Assembly: GCA_027596035.1 (NCBI GenBank)
Contig: JADGJA010000437.1
Coordinates: 1 to 18,731, forward strand
Reading direction: 5' to 3'
DNA from: Thoreauomyces humboldtii
Lineage: Eukaryota; Chytridiomycota; Chytridiomycetes; Spizellomycetales; Powellomycetaceae
Length of the DNA: 18,731 nucleotides
Under the pieces are notes generated by a model that saw only the letters and a list, made by a program, of their open reading frames with translations, was not told where the DNA came from and made no database searches. Position 1 is the first letter of the stretch, and each line of letters starts with the position of its first letter. A program made the position numbers and the translations under genes. Below, one piece after another: positions 8,057 through 17,100 of this stretch.

Positions 8057-9624
8057 TTTGGGCAGCGTCGAGTGGGGACCCTGTCACGGCTCAACCGACC
8101 TCGACCCAAGTACAAGCGTCGACGACAGTTGAACCAAGTACAACGTGGCAAGAGCGTCCGCAGGCAGACGCTCCCATCACGACGGCTGAATCAAGTCAAG
8201 CTGTTTCGTCAGCTCCAATCTCGGTGGCGGCGTCGTCAATTTCGATACCACCAACTACAAGTCAGGCTACGGTCCCTGCCACTACCACTGAAGCGGCAGA
8301 AACAAGCACAGGAGGAACCTCCGACGGACCCCCAAACCGCTATGGCATCACTGCATCGCATCCGACTCCCATTGGCGAATTCTTCCCGCCTCGAACAACT
8401 TTCAACAGGCATGTGCAATACCTCATCTCCGTCGGACAACCTATTCCAATGACAACCATAAGTTTGCTTATCGAAAGAGCTGAACAATGGACAATGCCAG
8501 AAAGCGATAACCCAATTCGACAAGGAGTGCCAACCCCTCTTGAAGAAAACTGGGATCGCGCTATCCATGAGAACCGACTCTACATACCAGAGAACCTTGA
8601 TCTCATGTATGTACAAGCCGACAGGACACGCCACTTTCCATATTCCGCATTGGATCTAGTCCGACACCGTTTTGTCTACCATTCACTGGCGGACGAACAA
8701 CACTATGGCTTCCGTCAGATCTGGACAGTTCGACCCTCGCCTCAAGACGACTCTCTGCCCCACACTCAGGGTAGTTTCCTCGACAAATGGGTAGCCAAAC
8801 AACTCCGATTCCTCGCAGCCGAAAATGAGACAAGTATCCTCAGTCTACGACACATCCAAAACTGGTTTGGACAACGTACCAACGAAGAAGGACGCTTGCT
8901 CAATCAGTCAGGCCAACCTACTGATGGTGACCAAGAGGAAGCCAGATCGAATCACTTCTGTACTCTGATGATCTTTGCTCAACGTGACATACTTCGACGA
9001 ACACTCGAAGCCGGCATCGATACAGTCAGCGGTTTTCTCCACCAAGTGTACAACATGGAGTCTACTGGTGCATTACACGCTACTTGGGAGACTATCTCCC
9101 GAGCCTTGCGAAACTATCACCACGCATTCAACGACAAGATAAATGCCCAAAGGCATTCGGGGTTGTCTCTTACGAATCCACCAATTGACCCCCTGTCCTG
9201 GGGACATGGACCCATCAGCGCGTCACTACGTGTTCTCGTAGGGGGTCTTTACGCGACTCGAATGCGAACATCGATTGCTGAAGAGGACCCAGAGTACCGT
9301 ACGACAGAACAAAATCAACGGATTCACTCAGGTGTCAACTTCTACGATTGGTACGCGGGAATGTCCGGACTAGGAACTACCAGACCAGCAACTTCGGACA
9401 CCATTGTCACGGAGGCCGCCGCAGCTTACGAGACCCTCACCCCTCTTCGAGAAGGAGGTCGACGAGACCGTCGGGTTTTGGACACCACATTCAACGGGCA
9501 AGGCAGTTCCAACGAAAGCAGCGCTAATGGACTAGACCGTCAACCCCGGATTAATGCTCTCAGAACTCGACTCTTCGAGGAAGAGCAACAAGCCCTTTCA
9601 GAGCAACAAGGAACCACTATGTAA
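7798..9624 (+). CDS. Unidentified long ORF, Ser/Thr/Pro-rich N-terminus, probably 5'-truncated
   Basis: The frame is open for 608 codons from an ATG at 7798. Codons 1 to about 90 lie antisense to the Gag remnant and are probably fortuitous. A different composition starts near codon 98: Ser/Thr/Pro/Ala-rich to about 180, then a mostly helical, Gln/Asn/Thr-rich globular part to the TAA at 9622-9624. The first later Met is residue 218. The globular part includes HFPYSALDLVRHRFVYHSLA, FLDKWVAKQLRFLAAENE and LEAGIDTVSGFLHQVYNM. No zinc knuckle, catalytic motif, signal peptide or membrane segment was seen. The reading frame is unbroken although its neighbours are decayed, and it is AT-richer (about 50% GC in a sampled line against about 60% nearby). 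A capsid-like protein of a retroelement or integrated RNA virus is possible, but this is speculation. Confidence 0.5.
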   Translation: MESLVHVGPWGSLVRPESGLRQEASVEEKEWEQYLGAAGSGHGGQLERKGANCMERHSCRNRDHGLLGLLVLHVGRCRLESSSSQPFWAASSGDPVTAQPTSTQVQASTTVEPSTTWQERPQADAPITTAESSQAVSSAPISVAASSISIPPTTSQATVPATTTEAAETSTGGTSDGPPNRYGITASHPTPIGEFFPPRTTFNRHVQYLISVGQPIPMTTISLLIERAEQWTMPESDNPIRQGVPTPLEENWDRAIHENRLYIPENLDLMYVQADRTRHFPYSALDLVRHRFVYHSLADEQHYGFRQIWTVRPSPQDDSLPHTQGSFLDKWVAKQLRFLAAENETSILSLRHIQNWFGQRTNEEGRLLNQSGQPTDGDQEEARSNHFCTLMIFAQRDILRRTLEAGIDTVSGFLHQVYNMESTGALHATWETISRALRNYHHAFNDKINAQRHSGLSLTNPPIDPLSWGHGPISASLRVLVGGLYATRMRTSIAEEDPEYRTTEQNQRIHSGVNFYDWYAGMSGLGTTRPATSDTIVTEAAAAYETLTPLREGGRRDRRVLDTTFNGQGSSNESSANGLDRQPRINALRTRLFEEEQQALSEQQGTTM

Positions 9625-10119
9625 CCTTCCCACTCTAATCACTAGCAGCTAAAAACGGACATCCATGTTCAAAGGATCCAAACGTGTGCACGCATAAGCG
9701 TGATCATCTGCGGGATGCCGGTGAAAAAGCAAGAGCACTGGTCGTGTGTACATGTGCACGTACAAGTAGAAGTAACGGTCGCTCGGCTGTTTCTGTCGTG
9801 GGATGGCAAAGCCGTGACTCATCGGCTGCCGAACTCGGAGCTGCTCGGGTATACAGTACATGACCAAAATTCCCGAGCGTCATGTAGAACCCGCGGAATG
9901 TTCGAGTGGTGCTGTATTAGGTTCGTGAAGCGTGTATCCGCGGGAGAAGCTTCGGACATGTGTTCGTGATGACGATTCCGGATCCCTTCTGTCCAACTGT
10001 GTGTATAATACATTCACAGTATAAATGAGTCAGGTAGATCGCAGGCCGCCGTCCACTTCCCTGCAAGCAGTTTCGCTCCATTCTCCCCTGCAAGTGATCG
10101 CTTCGATTTTTGCACCAGC
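9625..10119. other. Spacer before the aldo-keto reductase pseudogene
   Basis: I see no gene. There are two matches to the bZIP (Gcn4/AP-1) core: TGACTCA at 9815-9821 and TGAGTCA at 10026-10032, and a TATA-like stretch at 10020-10026. A plus-strand open frame at 9700-9969 has no recognisable content. Confidence 0.4.
10020..10026 (+). promoter_or_regulatory. Candidate TATA box of the aldo-keto reductase locus
   Basis: TATAAAT lies about 94 bp upstream of the ATG at 10120 and overlaps a TGAGTCA (bZIP-type) core at 10026-10032. The spacing is reasonable for a fungal promoter, but the downstream gene is broken and function is unproven. Confidence 0.35.
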
Positions 10120-11241
10120 ATGGCTCCTTCCGGTCCGCCCACGCGAAAGTCGCTACTAGCTTGACACCGTCAATGAGCTCCTAGCGCCAGCGTTCGGGTT
10201 TCGCCGCTCTGCCTTGGCACCATGACATTCGGGTCCTCAGGCGCCGCAAAATTCGGGGAGGTGACCAAGGAGGAGGCGTTCGCCATCATGGACACCTTTT
10301 ACACGAACGGCGGTAGTTTCTTCGATACCGCTAACGGCTACCAGGATGGCGAATCGGAAGAGTGGGTTGGCGAGTGGATGGCCGAGCACAAGGTACTCCA
10401 CTCAGTACATGGCGACCTACCCGACCCGCATCAAGAGCAACTATGCCAATAACGGATCAAAGTCCATGAAGCTCTCCCTCGACGCCTCCCTCGCAAAGCT
10501 CAAGACCTCCTACGTGAACATCCTGTACGTCCACTGGTGGGACTACTCCACGTCCATCCCGGAGCTCATGCACTCCCTCGACGACCTGGTTACGAACGGT
10601 AAAGTGCTTTACCTCAGCGTATCCGACTCCCCCGCGTGGGTCGTGTCAAAGGCCAACGAGTACGCTAGGTCGCACGGGCCCGTCCGTTCGTGGTATACCA
10701 GGGAATGTGGAACGCGTCCATGCGGGACTTTGGGCGGGACATCATCCCCATGGTTCACGCCGAGGGAATGGGGCTCGCTCCATATGGGGTGCTCAACCAG
10801 GGACGCTTCCAGACGAAAGCTGCGTTCGAGGCAAGGGAGAAGGAATCCCCCGGACGCAAGTTCATCCCCACGTCGACGCGCGACAAAGAGGTCTCTGCTG
10901 TCCTGGAGACTGTTGCAGATCGCAAAAAGTGCGAACTCGTTCAAGTCGCCCTAGCGTACTGCCTCCAGAAGACCCCGTACGTGTTCCCGATCGTCGGAGG
11001 AAGGACGGTCAGACATATCCAGGGCAGCATCGAGGGTCTGGCAGTAGTCTTGAACAAGGACGAGGTGGCCGACATTGGGAAGGCGTACCCTATTGACCAT
11101 GGGTTTCCGCATACCTTCCTATCGGGATCTCTTTTCGAGGGCCTGGACGCCGAGCAGCGCATGGCGGATGGGCCTGACGACGTGGTGTTGACGAAATGGG
11201 CCGGTCAGACCCTCGACTGCAATCAGACGGCCGGAGCATGA
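10120..11241 (+). pseudogene. Aldo-keto reductase pseudogene (aryl-alcohol dehydrogenase type)
   Basis: From the ATG at 10120 the frame meets TGA at 10162 and 10174, then continues in frame as APSASVRVSPLCLGTMTFG, the usual N-terminal strand of this family. FFDTANGYQ carries the catalytic Asp (10324) and Tyr (10339). Near 10393 a deletion changes frame and removes the segment that normally holds the catalytic Lys (the ATK motif). The second frame gives KSMKLSLDASLAKLKTSYV and YVHWWD with the catalytic His (10532). A second frame change near 10685 leads to VVYQGMWNASMRDFGRDIIP and an undamaged C-terminal half with the cofactor-side FPIVGGRTVRHIQGSIEGL. Intact relatives reduce aryl aldehydes or polyketide-type carbonyls with NADPH in the cytosol. 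Length (374 codons) is near normal, so decay is by point changes and small indels. Confidence 0.85.
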
Positions 11242-11246
11242 GCTGT

Positions 11247-11278
11247 AGTTTTAGTACCTACGGCGAAGTTTTAGTACC
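11247..11278. repeat. 12-bp direct repeat just after the pseudogene stop
   Basis: AGTTTTAGTACC occurs at 11247-11258 and again at 11267-11278, a 20-bp period. It lies within 40 bp of the stop codon, in the former 3' untranslated region. Function unknown; it may be a simple local duplication. Confidence 0.5.
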
Positions 11279-11453
11279 CTATCTCTGAGGATGAATGGAT
11301 GGACGATAATAATCCTCTGATGGTCTGCAAAGGTCTACGTCTCTCTACATATTCCTCGTGCCCAAGGGACACTCACCCATGATCGGTCTTGGTCTCTAAT
11401 CTGGCAGAATGCGCAAACCCTGTGCAACCCTCACTGCCGCTAAACCGTTGTCC

Positions 11454-11508
11454 TTTGTTCTTTCTTTTCCCCTTTCTTGTTCTTTTTTTTTGTTCCTTTT
11501 GTTCTGTG
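11454..11508 (+). promoter_or_regulatory. Pyrimidine-rich tract upstream of the F-box gene
   Basis: An almost pure C/T stretch including a run of nine T lies immediately before the proposed ATG at 11511. CT-rich tracts directly upstream of start codons are common in filamentous-fungal and basidiomycete promoters and help place the start here. It could instead belong to a leader intron. Confidence 0.4.
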
Positions 11509-11510
11509 GA

Positions 11511-13469
11511 ATGGGAACCTCCGAAAACGAAACGAAGACATGCACATGCTCAACACAACCCCTCTCGCCCATCCCCCCAGACGTGGCGATTGCACCCTTT
11601 AAACATCAGCCACCCTGCATCCTCGTAATCAGCTTCAACCGCAAGAGGCATTCGTCCTGGTCATCCCGTCGTCCGCTCAGCGGCTGCCGGGCGAGGTCAT
11701 TCGTCGCATCTTTGATCATGTCTGGGCTCCCCACACCCTCGGCGTGCTTCCACACGCTCTCAAAACTCCGCTCGCCTTCGCCCGCCTATCCACTTACCAC
11801 AGTGTCGTCAGAGACTTCCTCGCCGCATCTTCATGCTGCCGTCTTTGGCGTGGTGCCGTCGATTGGATCGCCCTCATCATCGCCGTGTTTGACTTTTCAT
11901 CTCGCATCAAGACTCCGCGAATCTTGTCCACAAAGACCCCATCGTATACGCGGGAGAGCATCGTCCGAGAATTCGGTAACATTGCTGCTCCACATTTCAC
12001 GACCCATCCGCTGGACGGCAACTACACGGTGACCCGTCCTCCACCGGACCGGCAAGCACGTGATGGCATGACCACCCTCCTCGTCCAGGGCGAAGCAAAT
12101 CCCGTACCTGAACCCCGAATCGAACGGTTTCGGACCCTACGCCGGCCAAACTTACTTGGCTGCTGGGCGGCGAACATCTTTTACGACAAGGAGGCGTATG
12201 GCTGGCTTTCGGATCTGCAGGCTTCAAGTCGGGCCAATTTATCGGAGGGAAGCGTTTCCACCAAGCTCTCAATGACACTCGTTCCCCCCGATACCGTTGC
12301 AAGCTCGCTTTTCTGCACTCTGGCGCTTCTTCACGAGATGGCATATCTTTCTACTCCGAACGGTCGAGATCGACCCATGGCAACGTACGGTCACGCGCAT
12401 GCGCAGGATGTTTATGACGACAATTATGCCGGACACTTTGCCCCGTTTCTCCTGCCACCGAGCGACAGCTTTCCGGAACTTCAATGGCCCACGAAAGTTC
12501 CAGTCCGCGCCGGGGACACGTCCCCCTCGCTGCCGCCCGAGGTCTTCCACTGCGCGATCCCGTGCTTTGAAGGACTCGTCAACGTTTCGCCCACATCGGG
12601 CCAGCCCCATGCATGTCACGAGTTTGACTCGTTTGGTTGGGTACTTCCAGAGGACGCTGGTTGCAACGATGGTCATGGTGCACCTCTGACCATCGACCAA
12701 CTTCGGAACGCTCTCCGCGGATGCTCGCGAACGGTGGCAGATCCCGTACTGCGCGCCCTGCACGCCACCCCTGGAGAGACCAGCGGGACCTACTATGACG
12801 TGCGACCCTTGTCCGAAATGTCGTTGCGACTTCACCTTGAGCGTCGAAACCTACTCTGCGGCGAGACTTGTAGTGGGCGGCGCCCGGCCTGCTGCGCCGA
12901 AAGAGCCCTAGATCCCACTGCCGAGGACGCCTTTTATCTAAAGCGACTTTGCCCAGCGTGTGGGCGTCTTGCCGATGGTAAATTGATAGGCGCCCACGAC
13001 GTGTGCGGTGCCGCCTTCCCAAGTATGATGACCTATATCGACGAGCATCGCGGTCGGTACATCTGGCCCAACTCTTGGCAGGGCAGTAGATATCTTGCGG
13101 AACTCGCCCATACCATGACCCGAGCCGTGCGCGGGATGCTTTCTATTGAACCACAACGGGTACGGCGTGCTGGGGTATCGCCCACGAGGGGGTCCCCGCA
13201 ATCGTTTTGAAGAAAAGCTGACATTGTTGTCTTTCTCCGCGCAGGCTACTTTCGACGGGCAGATTGTCCGACACAATGTGTTGCAAATTCTGGTGGGACA
13301 GCGACCCGGTGTACCGGGTGAGGTGACGGCGCCTGCTCCACGAATTGGCTGGGTGGGCTGCACACCCACGAAGCGTGGCGGCAAGTTTTGGAGTGGCGAA
13401 AAGGGTGAAGATACCTGGTTGGCGTTCAACCATACTTATGGGACATACGACGTACGACCACCTTCTTGA
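11511..13469 (+). CDS. F-box protein, three exons
   Basis: Proposed exons: 11511-11582, 11633-13126, 13245-13469, giving 596 residues. The first intron (50 nt, GTGGCG...AATCAG) is inferred: it removes an in-frame TAA (11600) and joins the ATG to the F-box frame in phase. The second intron (118 nt) has donor GTGCGC, branch GCTGACA and acceptor CCGCGCAG. Residues about 42-90 look like an F-box (LPGEVIRRIFDHV, then LAFARLST and LWRGAV). The rest is unidentified, with a Cys-rich segment at about 433-470 (CGETC, CC, CPAC) that may bind metal. F-box proteins link a substrate to Skp1 and cullin in SCF ubiquitin ligases. No WD40, LRR or Kelch substrate domain is visible. A single-exon reading would end at 13210 with an implausible tail. 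The start is less certain than the body. Confidence 0.65.
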
Positions 13470-14106
13470 GAGGCTGGTCGTCTTTTCAAGAATGGCTATG
13501 GTGCTCCTGTCGTCAACCTTTAGGTCCCGCGGACAAAGAGGTGGAACACCTCGGTTCAAAAATAGTCGTATCTGTTATAGGCTCTACACTCGTACTTGGG
13601 TAAACGAGCATGGTTCAAGCAATTTTCTTCTTTCACGAACGCTCCACTGCATATGATGCTTTGGAGAATGGCACGCAGCCGGCCCGATTGCACTCCAAGA
13701 AGCTTACAGCTCGGATCGAAGTGAGTTCTTCGTGTCGTTCTTGTCGTTTGAGGACTCAGATGAGAACATGCGAGGCTTCTACGACGTGTCACTAAGCTGG
13801 CAAGATCCGTGGGCATGGAGCATGTGCTACATTTGACTCCCTGCCAATCGTGTCGTCGCCGTCGACTAGCGAACAATTGATCCCTTGGTCCCGTTAAACT
13901 CGAGCAAGGCAACTTGATGAGTCTCCCTGCTGTCATGGAGGAGGTCCTGCCCCTCAAGGCACCAAAAGCATGCTCTAGATCAGAGTCCGTACAGTCACCT
14001 GCGCTTTCACTTCTTAAAGCAATCACACAGTCTATTTTCCAACACTCTGATCATCTGTCAGATATCTGTACTCCATTATTCAAGCCATCTATATTTCTGT
14101 TTCGAT
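13470..14106. other. Convergent intergenic region
   Basis: This lies between the 3' ends of the plus-strand F-box gene and the minus-strand secreted-protein gene, so it should hold both 3' untranslated regions. A minus-strand open frame (13556-14026) has no domain-like pattern and no splice support. No RNA gene or element terminus was recognised. Confidence 0.4.
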
Positions 14107-17100
14107 CTATTTCCCCGACTTTCCCGTGTTTCCCTTGGACGTTTGCATGGTTCTTCCGGTGGCGGACTTTGACTGCCTGTTGCGGATGCTCCGGAGCCTC
14201 GCGTTCCAGGCTCGCTGGCTGGTCTTTGATCCAGGATGGCTCTGGGCCAGGCTGGTGAGCTCGGTGGGTGTGTCAAGGCTGAACGCCGTTGATGAGACGG
14301 GTTCGATGGACTGTGCGGGGAGGTCAATCCCTTTGGCAACCTGACCACGCTCGGCACCGTCCGCCACGCCGTTGGAAGCCCTTTCCAGACTCCCTAGGAC
14401 ATCGATGGCACCTGCAAGGGAACCGGGGTCCTCTCGGCCGACGGCTGAGACGAGGTCCTTCCGAGCCGCCTTGACGACCTTTGACAGCTTACCCAGTCCT
14501 CGAAGGGCTCGGATCTTGTCGATAGTCGAGATGCCTTGGCTATTGGACCCGAGCTCACTGCTCATCTCGCTCGTCACGTCCTGGAGGACGTCCGACATAC
14601 TGTTTGCTCCATTGTACAGCGCGGGAGGATCGACGGTGGCTGTTGGGTCGTCGGATGGCGCGATGTCGCCTCCGGGAAGGATCCCTGATGGAGGATTCTG
14701 ACCGTCAATCTTGAGGTCTTGAAGGGCGTCAACGATTCCCACGCTGATCACCGTGTCGGACGATCGAAGATCCTCGTTGGTGAGCTCGTTGGTGGATCCA
14801 GAGCCTGCAGTGGAGAGTGGGGACGTCTCCCCTGAGACTCCAAGATTGAACCGGGCGGTGGAAGACACGTCCTTTAGGTTGGCTCGAAGGGTCTCGGCGT
14901 GAAAGGCAGGCTCATCCTTTCTTTCGGACGGGACGAGTGCGCGTTGACCCTTCTCCCGAACGTTGACGGCCTTCTTCCATCTTGATAGACCGCGACGGAT
15001 CGAGTTCCGGACCTTTGAGAAGCTAGGTCGCTTGAGAAAGTCGGCCGCAGTGCTCGACTCTGACATGACCGTGGTCGCGACGGCGTTCCAAGCGTCCTCG
15101 ACCGAGGCGCCGTCCGCCACGGTCGTGTAAATTTCCTTGGGGCTCAGTTCCCGAACGTACTCTCCGATGCCTGAGATCGCCGGCTCGCTTCCAGAGTTTG
15201 TCACCGTGCTGTCGTACCCATCCTTGAAACCGACCGTCTTGTCCACGCCGTGGAGGGCTTGGACCGTCATTAGCTCCTGCTTGGCGCCGATGGCATCTCC
15301 CAGGGTCGCCATGGAATCCGGCAGGTCCGCGCTGGTGTAGTCGGTCGTGACTCCCTGAGAAGGATCCATGACCTGCTGGGCTCCACCCAGGATGGCGTCG
15401 GTCACCACGTCGTTGTAGGCGTTGTGAATGTCGAGGGTGAACTCGCACTCGTCCAGAATCCCACCGCGGTCCGACTCGGGGGTGCCACCGATCTTATTGA
15501 CCTGCTCGTCGCGGTAGCCCTTCAGAGCCACCATGTTGGACTGCAGCTGGGCCTTTGCCTGAGGCGTTAGCTTGTCAGATTTGGCAAGGTTCTTGCCGAT
15601 CGTTTTGAAGACGTTCTTGAACGATCGGGCGAGCTTCCTTGCATTAATAGATGCCTTGAACTTTACCAATGAGCCCATGCGGTCTCCGATGAGGCGGTCC
15701 GCAGCCTCTGCCATGGAACCGGCTACGTCTTCGGCGATATGCGATGCTTTCATGCCCACCGTAGGACCGGTGTTGTCTCCGCCAGTCAGTAACGACTCTC
15801 CGACCGTCCCGGCGAGATCTGTCGCCTCCTTGTCCACTGAGAGATCGCCTAGGATGGCGTCGTGCACGATCTGCTTTGCTTGTGCCCAGATGGCTTGCTG
15901 TGCGAGAGACTCGCCATTGCTGGAACCTTTCCTGGAGTTGGCGGCCTTTCTCAAAGCCTTGATACCGCGAAGCAACGCTCTGATCTTGTTGGCATCCAGA
16001 CTTCCCTTGTTGACGGCGAGGTAGGCGTTCACGGTTGAAGCGACACGACCCCAAGCATCGTCCCACGTTGCAATGGCCGGGTCGTCGCCCTCTCCGGCTC
16101 CAGCAACGACACCTTGGGACGGGTCGATGAGGTCGTCCATGGCCCCGGTCTCATCCACGGCCAGTGTGAGGCCCTCGGCTCCTTCAGGCAGGATGGCGTG
16201 GTCGGTGAGATCGGAGAACTCACGAAGGGCGTCGAGGCTGGCACGGGAAGCCGTCTCGTCCTGGCTTCGCATCGAGTCGCCCAGGGTATCCGGGAAGGCT
16301 TCGACGGGAGCCGGGGCCGTCGGATCCGACTTGTAAACGTCCATGACGGGATGGTCGGGCTCGTTGGCATTGTAGCTGTCCAGGACGCTGTTGAAGATGC
16401 TCGCCTCACGTTCGCTCTCCGACACCTGAAGTCCGTCGCGCTGGTCTCGCGGTTGTGACGTTTGGCGCTGGTTGCGTTGGGCGATGTTGCGCCTCCAGGC
16501 TCGGAGGGTCTGCTTGATGGCTTTGGCGTTGACGATGCGGACCTTGTTGCTGTTGACGGCTCCGTCAAAGGATTTTCCGACGCTTTCCCACGCTTGTTCG
16601 AGGGTCTCAGCTCCAGCGTAGACGGACTTTGGATCGTCGATGTCGAAACCTTGCGCACCGTTCGGCAAGATCGAACCGTCGCTCGTGATCGTCTTGATAG
16701 CACCAAGAGTCGAGGCCGTGTCGTGATCGACGTCGCCCTTGGCTTCCGAGTACGTCTTTGCCTCGTTGTCTTCGATGTCACGAGCTTTGTCCTTTGAGCC
16801 GGGCTTCTGGTTTTTACGGATTGTCCTCTGCTTGCTACGGCAAGAACGCGCCGAGGAGCCCCCGGAGCAACGAAGGCTGGGTCTTTGTGGGGTCTGATCG
16901 GAAGCGACATAGCCTTCACTGTCGACGAGCTGGCCCGCATCGTTGCGGGGGTCGCCGTTGTCGTCCAACTGAGATGTAAGATAGAGCGTTCGTGGAGAGT
17001 GCCACAAGACGGGATCGTGGAAGAACGCGGAGGATCTCACCTTGTTGCCCCAAGCATCCACTGCACTGTTATTCTCGTCGACGAGGTCACTGTCCTCGTT

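Noticed and set aside
9700..9969. Plus-strand open frame of 89 codons
   Set aside because: Low-information composition, no recognisable motif, isolated in a spacer.
9815..10032. Two TGA(C/G)TCA bZIP cores as an operator
   Set aside because: Seven-base motifs occur by chance at this density and the downstream gene is broken; noted only in the spacer entry.
13556..14026. Minus-strand open frame of 156 codons between the convergent genes
   Set aside because: No domain pattern, no splice support, and it lies where two 3' untranslated regions are expected.
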